Shown: in pieces, positions 1 through 6,421 of the stretch | Position numbering within the stretch: the stretch's first letter is position 1 | Layout: each line of letters opens with the position of its first letter | DNA from: Treponema sp. | GTDB lineage: Bacteria > Spirochaetota > Spirochaetia > Treponematales > Breznakiellaceae | Assembly (NCBI GenBank): GCA_031281685.1 | Contig: JAITFA010000065.1 | Location: 1-9,167 of the forward strand | Length of the DNA: 9,167 nt | Direction: 5' to 3' | Made by a program: the position numbers and the translations under genes | Notes under the pieces: generated by a model | Seen by the model: only the letters and a program-made list of their open reading frames with translations | Told to the model about the DNA's origin: nothing | The model's database searches: none

Positions 1-23
1 GAGCGCTTTATACGGAGTTATCT

Positions 24-896
24 ATGCGAGAACTTTCAGCCGCTTTCTCAAAAACACCGGTGTCTGACTTGCCTTTGACCTCCTTGCGAGAGCTGTATAG
101 AGGCGGACAGATTAGCCGAAAAGACTTCGAGGAACGCATCTTCCGCTTCCTCCTCGACAACCAGCAGCGTTTCCACCTCTTCAACCATGACCGGGAGGCG
201 TTCACCGATTATCTGTGCTGGCTCTACCCGCGCCTGCGCCGCGCCATCGACGCTTATCAGGAAGCCGGAGCCTCTTTCGACGCCTATATAGGCTCCGTCG
301 TGCGATGGTCCTCCAAAGAGTACCGCTCGCGGGCGGCAGAGCGTCTCGTTACCGAGCGCGCCTGCTGGGAAACCCGCGCCGCGGAAGAGTCCGCCACGGG
401 CGAGCGCGCGCCCGCGTATCTGGCGGACGAATCTTTTAAGCCCGTGAAAAACCCCCGGCAGGTACTCGTTCTCTTGCTGAAGTCATACTTTTTTGTGTCG
501 GACGACTTTATCGACCGCGTGGCTCCGGCTATAGGCGTCGGTCCTGATGAGCTGACGCGCATGATTGACCGGCTCCATAAACTGCGCGACAGACGCGAGG
601 AGAAGATTCGCGTTCTTCAGGAAAAGCTGAACTGCCAGTATTACCGCTGCGCGGTTTACCAGAGGCAGCTTGAGTCCTTGCCTGAAACAAGCGCGAGGCG
701 AGAAACGGCGCGTATCCGGCTGGAGCGCGCGCGGGCGCGGTATAGCGCCGTAAAGAAGCGGCTTGCCGCCGTCAGGCGCGAGGCCAGCAACAGTCAGGTT
801 GCCAGGGTACTGGGCGTTCCGAAAGGCACGGTTGATTCCACCCTCTACGCCGTAAAACACAGAGCCGCACATAGCGTCCGCAAGTCCCGCGAGTAG
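24..896 (+). CDS. Divergent sigma-factor-like protein with coiled coil and C-terminal HTH
   Basis: This 290-residue protein has no function I can name with certainty. The ATG is preceded by GGAG (14-17) at a 6-nt spacing, which supports the start. Residues about 60-105 (YLCWLYPRLRRAIDAY, then GASFDAYIGSVVRW and an Arg-rich stretch) resemble the region 2 core of sigma-70 factors, where a helix is followed by a G-x-S/K-F-x-x-Y segment. Residues about 146-183 are helical and could hold a second helix-turn-helix. Residues about 176-253 are very rich in Arg, Glu, Lys and Leu and look like a coiled coil. Residues 255-281 (SNSQVARVLGVPKGTVDSTL) match the sigma region 4 / LuxR-like HTH pattern. I infer a DNA-binding or RNA-polymerase-associated regulator. 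A spirochaete-restricted protein that only shares the fold is equally possible. No signal peptide or membrane segment is visible. It stands alone, closed by a terminator. Confidence 0.85.
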   Translation: MRELSAAFSKTPVSDLPLTSLRELYRGGQISRKDFEERIFRFLLDNQQRFHLFNHDREAFTDYLCWLYPRLRRAIDAYQEAGASFDAYIGSVVRWSSKEYRSRAAERLVTERACWETRAAEESATGERAPAYLADESFKPVKNPRQVLVLLLKSYFFVSDDFIDRVAPAIGVGPDELTRMIDRLHKLRDRREEKIRVLQEKLNCQYYRCAVYQRQLESLPETSARRETARIRLERARARYSAVKKRLAAVRREASNSQVARVLGVPKGTVDSTLYAVKHRAAHSVRKSRE

Positions 897-905
897 GCAG
901 AGCCG

Positions 906-969
906 CGCCGCGGGGCTGGAGCGTCGAACCTCGCGTACCGTCGGCGCTTAGTTTTCCGCGGCGTTTTTT
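906..969 (+). terminator. Nested-stem intrinsic terminator after the sigma-like gene
   Basis: CGCCGCGG (906-913) pairs perfectly with CCGCGGCG (956-963), and the second arm runs directly into six T (964-969). The 42-nt interval is itself structured: AGCGTCGA (920-927) pairs with TCGGCGCT (941-948) with one G-U wobble. The result is a two-storey hairpin followed by a U-tract, starting 9 bases after the stop codon. It separates the first gene from the ABC operon. Confidence 0.7.
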
Positions 970-1066
970 GACCCGGCAGGCGTGAAAGCTAAGGCGGTCC
1001 GATACCGGCGTTCAGGTTGGCGTGGTTATGGCGGCGGATCCGGCTAAAAGGCGTGGTGAGCGAGGC
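970..1066. other. Intergenic spacer with no recognised element
   Basis: Between the terminator and the ABC promoter I see no convincing gene, RNA or repeat. The only open frame (GTG 982 to TAA 1047, 21 codons) has no strong ribosome binding site. Confidence 0.5.
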
Positions 1067-1094
1067 TTGCGCGTGGCGGTGAAGCTGGTACAAT
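1067..1094 (+). promoter_or_regulatory. Extended -10 sigma-70-type promoter for the ABC operon
   Basis: TTGCGC (1067-1072) lies 16 bases before TACAAT (1089-1094). The TACAAT is preceded by TG at 1086-1087, giving an extended -10 (TGGTACAAT). The expected transcript start near 1101 leaves a leader of only about 16 nt, containing just the AAGGGGG ribosome binding site (1105-1111). The -35 is weak, so the call rests mainly on the -10 and the position. Confidence 0.6.
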
Positions 1095-1116
1095 GAAGCG
1101 CAAAAAGGGGGCGTAG

Positions 1117-2844
1117 GTGTTAAAAGTTGTTGTCTATCTGAAGCCGTTTTTGTTTAGCTTTGTGCCAGCGATTGGGTTTTTGTTTGTGCAGGCGTTCTGT
1201 GATCTTACCCTGCCGAAGTACATGGCCTCGATTGTGAACGAGGGAATTCAGGAGGGACGACACGATTATATTCTCTCCACCGGCCTTATGATGCTGGGAG
1301 TTGCGCTTGTGGGCGGTCTAGCCACGGTAGTGGTGAGTCTGCTCTCTTCGCGGGTGGGAGCGGGCTTTGCGCGGGATTTGCGGAAAGCGGTGTTTGAGAA
1401 GATCGAGCGCTTCTCCAGTGTTGAGTTTGACCGCTTCTCCACAGCCTCGCTTATCACTCGCTGTACCAACGATGTTACCCAGATACAGATGTTACTTATG
1501 ATGGGTATACGGATGATCTGTTATGCGCCGATTATGGCAATTGGCAGTATTGTGATGACGCTCAGGCTGGCGCTTTCATTGACATGGATCATCGGGCTTG
1601 CCTGCGGCGTGCTTATCGTCATGATCGCCGTGATCGTGGCTATTGCCATGCCGAAGTTCACGAGTATTCAGAAGCTCATTGACCGGATCAATCTGGTTTC
1701 CCGCGAGGGACTCTCCGGCCTCATGGTGATTCGAGCCTTTGGCACTCAGGCGCATGAGCGGAAGCGTTTTGAAAAGGCAAATGACGAACTTACCAGTACC
1801 CAGCTTTTCATTAACCGCGTGATGGTTTTTCTCTGGCCAGCCATGACGCTCATCATGAACGGAGTTACCCTGCTGATTATCTGGATTGGGGCGCGGGAGA
1901 TTGCGGCTTCGAACATGCAGGTCGGCGACATGATGGCGTTCATGCAGTACGCCATGCACATCCTCATGTCCTTCCTTATGATATCCATGATGTTTGTCTG
2001 GGTTCCCCGCGCTCTGGTATCCGCCAAACGTATCAACGAGGTGCTGGCTACGGAAAACTCTATTGTTGATCCGGCGCGACCGCAGGCTTTTGAGGCGGTG
2101 AGGGGTTTGCTTGAATTCAGGCATGTGCGCTTTCGTTATAAGAATGCTGAGGAAGACGCGCTTTCGGATATCAGTTTCAGTGTGAAGCCCGGGGAAACTA
2201 CCGCGATCATCGGCTCAACCGGTTCAGGCAAAACCACGCTCGTGAACCTTATCCTGCGTTTCTATGAGGTAAGCAGCGGTCAGGTGCTGGTTGACGGACG
2301 GGACGTGCGGGATGTTGCCCAAAGCGATCTGCGAGCGCGGATCGGCTATGTTCCCCAGAAGGCGGTCCTGCTTTCAGGCACCATTGACTCCAACCTCCGC
2401 TATGGCAAGAAAGAAGCGGCTGAGGCGGAGCTTGAGTTCGCCGCGCAGATCGCCCAGGCGACTGAGTTCATCAGCGCGAACAGCGAGCGCTTTAACGCGG
2501 AAATCGCCCAGGGCGGCGGCAATATTTCCGGTGGCCAGCGTCAGCGCCTATCCATTGCCCGCGCTTTGGTTAAACAGCCAGAGTTCCTCATCTTTGACGA
2601 CAGTTTTTCAGCCTTGGACTTCAAGACTGATTCGCTGCTGCGGACGGCGCTGCGTGAACACGCGCGTGGAACCACGCTTATCATTGTGGCGCAGCGGGTT
2701 AATACGATTATGAACGCGGAGCAGATCATCGTGCTGGACAATGGCCGGATTGTGGGGCGTGGAACTCATCGGGAACTTTTGAACACCTGTCCTGAGTACC
2801 ACGAGATTGCCTCATCGCAGTTATCAGAGGAGGAGCTAGGATGA
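1117..2844 (+). CDS. ABC exporter half-transporter, subunit with degenerate ATPase site
   Basis: A 575-residue fusion of an ABC exporter membrane domain and a nucleotide-binding domain, acting in the inner membrane to export an unknown substrate. Six hydrophobic segments lie at about 11-33, 53-77, 127-149, 152-178, 237-259 and 270-295. The ATPase domain shows Walker A GSTGSGKTT (366-374, Lys372), Q-loop Gln414, signature ISGGQ (470-474) and Walker B LIFDD (491-495). Asp495 replaces the catalytic Glu, and Gln526 (VAQR) replaces the switch His. In heterodimeric exporters such as the TM287/288 and LmrCD types this marks the subunit carrying the degenerate site; the canonical signature completes the active site of the partner. 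The start is GTG with AAGGGGG 5 nt upstream. An in-frame upstream ATG (1093) is cut off by TAG (1114-1116) and overlaps the -10 box. The stop overlaps the next start by ATGA. Confidence 0.95.
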   Translation: MLKVVVYLKPFLFSFVPAIGFLFVQAFCDLTLPKYMASIVNEGIQEGRHDYILSTGLMMLGVALVGGLATVVVSLLSSRVGAGFARDLRKAVFEKIERFSSVEFDRFSTASLITRCTNDVTQIQMLLMMGIRMICYAPIMAIGSIVMTLRLALSLTWIIGLACGVLIVMIAVIVAIAMPKFTSIQKLIDRINLVSREGLSGLMVIRAFGTQAHERKRFEKANDELTSTQLFINRVMVFLWPAMTLIMNGVTLLIIWIGAREIAASNMQVGDMMAFMQYAMHILMSFLMISMMFVWVPRALVSAKRINEVLATENSIVDPARPQAFEAVRGLLEFRHVRFRYKNAEEDALSDISFSVKPGETTAIIGSTGSGKTTLVNLILRFYEVSSGQVLVDGRDVRDVAQSDLRARIGYVPQKAVLLSGTIDSNLRYGKKEAAEAELEFAAQIAQATEFISANSERFNAEIAQGGGNISGGQRQRLSIARALVKQPEFLIFDDSFSALDFKTDSLLRTALREHARGTTLIIVAQRVNTIMNAEQIIVLDNGRIVGRGTHRELLNTCPEYHEIASSQLSEEELG

Positions 2845-4706
2845 GCGACGCACAGCGGCGAAATAACCCGCGCAGGGGAATGGGTCCGGGCGGCGGGCCT
2901 TTTGGTGGCATGATGCCCGGTGAAAAGGCAAAGAACTTCAAAGGCTCAATGCTGGCGCTTATCAAGTATCTGGGCGGGTATCGCTGGTCTATACTTATAG
3001 TAAGCGTTCTGGCGATCATTTCCACAATTTTTACGATACTTGGTCCAAAGATACTGGGGCAGGCTACAGACGAGCTTTTCTCCGGCGTTATGCGGCAGAT
3101 TAGGGGCGAGGGAGGCGTGAACTTCACGCGAATCGGCCAAATACTCGTGTTTCTGGCTGGCCTTTACCTTGCCGGCATTGTGTTTTCATACCTACAGGGC
3201 TTTGTGATGGCTGGCATCACCGCGCAAATCAGCCGCCGCCTGCGAAACGAAATCAGCGCGAAAACTCACCGCTTGCCCCTGAGCTTCTACGACAAAACCA
3301 CGCACGGGGACATACTCTCCCGCATCACGAATGACGTTGACACCCTCAGCCAGACCCTGAACCAGAGCCTTTCGCAGATCATCACCTCGCTCACCTCGCT
3401 GGTAGGCATAATCATCATGATGTTCTCCATCAGTTGGCAGCTTACGCTGGGGGCTTTACTCGTGATTCCGATTTCCATGATCGCGGTAACGTTTTTGGTT
3501 AAAAAGACTCAGAAGCACTTTGTGAATCAGCAGAAGTTTTTGGGAAGCGTGAACGGCCATGTGGAAGAAATGTTCGGGAGCCATGTTGTGGTTAAGGCGT
3601 TTAACGGCGAGGCGGATTCAGTGAAAACCTTTGACGAGTACAACAACGCGCTCTACAACTCGGCGTGGAAAGCCAACTTTCTTTCCGGCCTTATGATGCC
3701 CATAACCGGCTTCATCGGGAACATCGCCTATGTAGCGATCTGCGTTGTTGGCGGTTACTTCACGGTCAGCGGCCTTATGACCGTCGGCGACATACAGGCG
3801 TTTATCCAGTACGTCCGCAGTTTCATGCAGCCCATCACCCAGATTGCGAACATCTCAAATGTATTACAGCAAACCGCCGCCGCTGCCGAGCGGGTCTTTG
3901 AGTTCCTCAATGAGCCGGAAGAGGCGGCGGAAACCGCGGTAACGCGCCTCACGCCCGATATCCGCGCCAAACGGACTGTTACCTTTGATCGCGTTTCCTT
4001 TGGCTACTCAGACGACAAGATCGTTATCCACGACTTCACCGCCACGATCAGGGCGGGTCAGAAAATAGCTATTGTCGGTCCTACCGGCGCGGGCAAGACC
4101 ACCATTGTAAAACTGCTCATGCGTTTTTATGAAGTACAAAGCGGCGCGATTATTCTTGACGGCCATAATATCCGCGACTTCAGCCGTGACGACCTGCGCT
4201 CAATATTCGGCATGGTTTTGCAGGATACTTGGCTTTTCAGCGGCACGATTGCCGACAACATTCGCTATGGCCGCCTCAACGCCACGGACGACGAGGTAAA
4301 GTCCGCAGCCCTTGCCGCGCAGGTGGATCACTTTGTGCGCGCTTTGCCTGATTCGTATAACATGATCCTCAACGAGGAAACCAATAATGTCTCTCAGGGT
4401 CAGCGCCAGCTTCTCACCATCGCCCGCGCAATTCTGGCAAATCCTGAAATCCTTATTCTTGACGAAGCCACCAGTAACGTGGACACCCGCACCGAGCTGT
4501 TGATTCAGCGGGCCATGGATAACCTGATGAAAGACCGTACCAGCTTTGTTATCGCGCACCGGCTCTCAACCATACGCAACGCCGACCTTATTCTGGTTCT
4601 GCGCGACGGCGATATTGTTGAGCAGGGAACCCACTCCGAACTTCTGACAAAGAGCGGCTTTTACGCCAGCCTGTACAACAGTCAGTTTGAGGGACCAAAG
4701 GAATGA
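2841..4706 (+). CDS. ABC exporter half-transporter, subunit with canonical catalytic residues
   Basis: A 621-residue partner of the upstream half-transporter. It begins with a Gly/Pro/Met-rich cytoplasmic extension (about residues 10-30), then six membrane segments at about 48-70, 99-121, 179-198, 201-220, 283-308 and 314-335. The ATPase domain has Walker A GPTGAGKTT (413-421, Lys419), Q-loop Gln461, Walker B LILDE (538-542) with catalytic Glu542, and switch His573 (IAHRLST). Its signature is VSQGQ (517-521) instead of LSGGQ, so it pairs with the Asp/Gln-substituted site of the partner. The two subunits thus form one competent and one degenerate ATP site, the mark of an obligate heterodimer. 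The start is fixed by GAGGAGGAG (2827-2835) and the 4-base ATGA overlap, implying translational coupling and equal stoichiometry. The substrate cannot be read from sequence; drugs, lipids and peptides are all known for the family. No terminator hairpin follows, only a T-rich stretch (4711-4720). Confidence 0.95.
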   Translation: MSDAQRRNNPRRGMGPGGGPFGGMMPGEKAKNFKGSMLALIKYLGGYRWSILIVSVLAIISTIFTILGPKILGQATDELFSGVMRQIRGEGGVNFTRIGQILVFLAGLYLAGIVFSYLQGFVMAGITAQISRRLRNEISAKTHRLPLSFYDKTTHGDILSRITNDVDTLSQTLNQSLSQIITSLTSLVGIIIMMFSISWQLTLGALLVIPISMIAVTFLVKKTQKHFVNQQKFLGSVNGHVEEMFGSHVVVKAFNGEADSVKTFDEYNNALYNSAWKANFLSGLMMPITGFIGNIAYVAICVVGGYFTVSGLMTVGDIQAFIQYVRSFMQPITQIANISNVLQQTAAAAERVFEFLNEPEEAAETAVTRLTPDIRAKRTVTFDRVSFGYSDDKIVIHDFTATIRAGQKIAIVGPTGAGKTTIVKLLMRFYEVQSGAIILDGHNIRDFSRDDLRSIFGMVLQDTWLFSGTIADNIRYGRLNATDDEVKSAALAAQVDHFVRALPDSYNMILNEETNNVSQGQRQLLTIARAILANPEILILDEATSNVDTRTELLIQRAMDNLMKDRTSFVIAHRLSTIRNADLILVLRDGDIVEQGTHSELLTKSGFYASLYNSQFEGPKE

Positions 4707-4724
4707 CAGATTTTTATTTTTCTG

Positions 4725-4752
4725 TTGACATTATATACAAATATAGTAGAAT
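4725..4752 (+). promoter_or_regulatory. Strong sigma-70-type promoter of the TRAP operon
   Basis: A perfect TTGACA (4725-4730) is followed after 16 bases by TAGAAT (4747-4752) in an AT-rich spacer. It sits 18 bases past the exporter stop and about 54 bases before the dctP start. Transcription should begin near 4759. With no hairpin terminator in front of it, read-through from the exporter could add to its output. Confidence 0.8.
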
Positions 4753-4756
4753 ATTT

Positions 4757-4780
4757 ATGCAACCCTGTATGGGGTTGTAT
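4757..4780 (+). promoter_or_regulatory. Inverted repeat at the predicted dctP transcript start (5' hairpin or operator)
   Basis: CAACCC (4760-4765) pairs perfectly with GGGTTG (4772-4777) around a TGTATG loop. At the DNA level the dyad extends to ATGCAACCC / GGGTTGTAT (4757-4765 and 4772-4780) with one mismatch. It covers the predicted +1, so it could be a 5'-end stem that stabilises the mRNA or an operator for a repressor. The sequence alone does not decide between them. Confidence 0.5.
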
Positions 4781-4805
4781 GAACCAAATTTTGGAGGAAA
4801 TGAAT

Positions 4806-5858
4806 ATGACACGGAAAATTCTTATGGCGGCCTTGGTTACGGCTGTCACGGCGGGTATGGTGTTTGCTGGCGGCAACCAGCAGAGCGGACAATCATCAGG
4901 TGGCGCGGCGGCTCCGGCTACGGGCGGCGCGGCAGCGGCTCCAGCGTCGAAGATCATCGTTACCTTTGCGGGAACCGAAGCGGCCTCTACCGGTCAGAGC
5001 AGGATGATGCAGGAAGTGGCGGACAAGCTGAACGCCTCAGGCCGCTTCAATGCCGACGTGCAGATTAACGGCGCTCTGTCGGGAGACACCGACAATCTCG
5101 TAACCCAGGCGAAGCTCGGCATCCCTCTTGTGATCCCCTCGGACCCCACCCGTCTGGCAAGCCAGTTTAACCTCTCGGACATCAGCATCCTGATGGCCCC
5201 CTACGTCCTCACGGACCCCGCAGCCTTGGATAAGCTCTCCGACACCGCCCTCTTCAAAGAGTGGCAGACCAAGCTCGAAGCCCAGGGCATTACCATTGTA
5301 GCGAATATGTACAACGGTTTCCGCAGCTTCTACACCGCTACTCCGGTAAACACGGTGGCTGATCTCAAGGGTCTGAGGATTCGGGGCTTCGGCAACGCCA
5401 CGGGCAACGCCCTGGCCAAGTACCTGGGTTTCGCCAACATCGGCATCTCTTGGGGTGAAACGCTTCCCGGTATCCAGCAGAAAACTCTGGACGGCTGCGA
5501 AGTCCAGGTTGCCACCGCCTACGGTTCGGCTATCTACGAAGTTACCAAGTACATCGCCCTGACCAAGCACTATATGCTCCAGTCCACCTTCGTTTGTTCC
5601 ACGCGGCTGCTCAACTCCATGCCTGAGGCGGACCGGGCTTTCTTCCTTGCCACTATTAGGGAAGCCGCCCAGAAGTACGGTCAGGTCGTCGCCTCCGAGG
5701 AAGACGGCTACTATCAGCAGATGAGGGACCAAGGCGTTACCATCACTGAAGTTGACCTAAAGGAATTCCAGGACGCCATTGCCCCGCTCTACACCAACAA
5801 CGATCTGGGCTTCACTGCGGGCCTCAAGGACCGCCTGTTCAAGGAACTGGGACTTTAA
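4806..5858 (+). CDS. dctP: TRAP transporter substrate-binding protein (DctP family)
   Basis: A 350-residue periplasmic binding protein of the DctP/SiaP family, which captures an organic acid or similar anion and delivers it to DctQM. Residues 1-21 form a signal peptide (Arg/Lys start, hydrophobic core, VFA before Gly22) of the signal peptidase I type; there is no lipobox Cys. Residues 22-48 are a Gly/Ala/Ser/Gln/Pro-rich linker, and the mature domain begins near 49 (KIIVTFAGTEA). The hallmark DLKGLRIR segment is at 186-193; Arg193 aligns with the carboxylate-binding Arg of the family. It is followed by the expected TGNALAKYLG and GIQQKTLDG segments. The ATG at 4806 is chosen because GGAGG (4793-4797) lies 8 nt upstream and the signal peptide begins there; ATG 4800 is too close to it, and TTG 4725 is the -35 box. 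The ligand is unknown: dicarboxylates, sugar acids, sialic acid or aromatic acids are possible. Confidence 0.93.
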   Translation: MTRKILMAALVTAVTAGMVFAGGNQQSGQSSGGAAAPATGGAAAAPASKIIVTFAGTEAASTGQSRMMQEVADKLNASGRFNADVQINGALSGDTDNLVTQAKLGIPLVIPSDPTRLASQFNLSDISILMAPYVLTDPAALDKLSDTALFKEWQTKLEAQGITIVANMYNGFRSFYTATPVNTVADLKGLRIRGFGNATGNALAKYLGFANIGISWGETLPGIQQKTLDGCEVQVATAYGSAIYEVTKYIALTKHYMLQSTFVCSTRLLNSMPEADRAFFLATIREAAQKYGQVVASEEDGYYQQMRDQGVTITEVDLKEFQDAIAPLYTNNDLGFTAGLKDRLFKELGL

Positions 5859-5874
5859 GGCTAATTTTCACACA

Positions 5875-5910
5875 AGCCGGGAGAGCCGTTTCTTCCGGCT
5901 GTTTTTTTTT
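5875..5910 (+). terminator. Intra-operon terminator/attenuator between dctP and dctQ
   Basis: AGCCGG (5875-5880) pairs with CCGGCT (5895-5900), extendable by a G-U and an A-U pair, and is followed by G and nine T (5902-5910). An alternative smaller stem, AGCCG (5884-5888) with CGGCT (5896-5900), shares the 3' arm. The U-tract abuts the dctQ ribosome binding region. Partial termination here would give more dctP than dctQM mRNA, as is typical for binding-protein transporters. Confidence 0.8.
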
Positions 5911-5929
5911 GGAGGAAATTGGAGGAAAT
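5911..5929 (+). promoter_or_regulatory. Tandemly duplicated Shine-Dalgarno before dctQ
   Basis: GGAGGAAAT occurs twice in a row (5911-5919 and 5921-5929). The second copy lies 4 nt before the dctQ ATG (5930) and is the functional site by spacing. The first touches the terminator U-tract. The same GGAGGAAAT word is the dctP ribosome binding site at 4793-4801. Confidence 0.6.
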
Positions 5930-6421
5930 ATGAGAAAATTGTACCATGCCCTTTGCAAGGCTGAAGTTACCATCTGCGGCATTGGCTTCATGTTCTTGGT
6001 GTTCTTTGTGTTCATGTCCGCTATCCTGCGGTTCTTCCGGCTTTCCATGTCCTGGAATATCGATCTTGCCCTGTTTCTTTTGGCGTGGACCGCGTTCCTG
6101 GGAGCGGACATCGCCTGGCGGAGCGGCCAGCTTGTGGGCGTTGACTTGGTAACCCGCCAGTTTCCTGTAAAGGTGCAAAAGGCAATCACCATAGTGATCT
6201 ACCTTATTATCCTGGGCGCCTTGGTTATTATCGCTGTTTTCGGTATCAGACTGGCTTGGGCTGAACGGGTACGAACCTATCAGTCTATACCCATACCCTT
6301 TTCACTGATGACATTAAGCCTTGTGTTCGCCGCCGTGTCGATGGTTGTTTCGACCATCCTCAAGATAAAGCGCTGCATTATAAACTTTAACAGTAAAGAA
6401 ACAAAAGGAGGCGCGGCATGA
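5930..6421 (+). CDS. dctQ: TRAP transporter small permease subunit (DctQ family)
   Basis: A 163-residue inner-membrane protein with four hydrophobic helices at about 13-35, 46-65, 83-105 and 124-146, the usual size and topology for DctQ. The family pattern is visible in helix 2 and the following loop: SWNIDLALFLLAWTAFLGAD, then Arg64, Gly66 and VD (71-72). In the family DctQ packs against DctM as a scaffold for docking of the binding protein. The ATG at 5930 is chosen over a TTG at 5909 because it has GGAGG 4 nt upstream, while the TTG lies inside the terminator U-tract. The stop overlaps the dctM start by ATGA, so the two are translationally coupled. Confidence 0.9.
   Translation: MRKLYHALCKAEVTICGIGFMFLVFFVFMSAILRFFRLSMSWNIDLALFLLAWTAFLGADIAWRSGQLVGVDLVTRQFPVKVQKAITIVIYLIILGALVIIAVFGIRLAWAERVRTYQSIPIPFSLMTLSLVFAAVSMVVSTILKIKRCIINFNSKETKGGAA

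Noticed and set aside
982..1047. Small GTG-started ORF of 21 codons upstream of the ABC promoter
   Set aside because: It has weak initiation context and an unremarkable Arg/Gly composition, and nothing supports expression.
2291..2713. 140-codon + strand ORF inside the first ABC gene, and several antisense ORFs across the coding regions
   Set aside because: They lie wholly within well-supported genes in other frames, have Arg/Ser/Pro- or His-rich shadow composition, and show no recognisable domains.
4707..4724. Intrinsic terminator after the ABC exporter
   Set aside because: There is a T-rich run but no GC-rich stem before it. The only pairing (ACAGA with TCTGT) is weak and overlaps the -35 box.
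4725..4805. TTG start giving a 377-residue DctP
   Set aside because: The TTG is the -35 hexamer TTGACA of the promoter, so it would not be transcribed. A good ribosome binding site and a signal peptide begin at 4806.
5909..5929. TTG start giving a 170-residue DctQ
   Set aside because: It lies at the end of the terminator U-tract and has no ribosome binding site. ATG 5930 has GGAGG 4 nt upstream.
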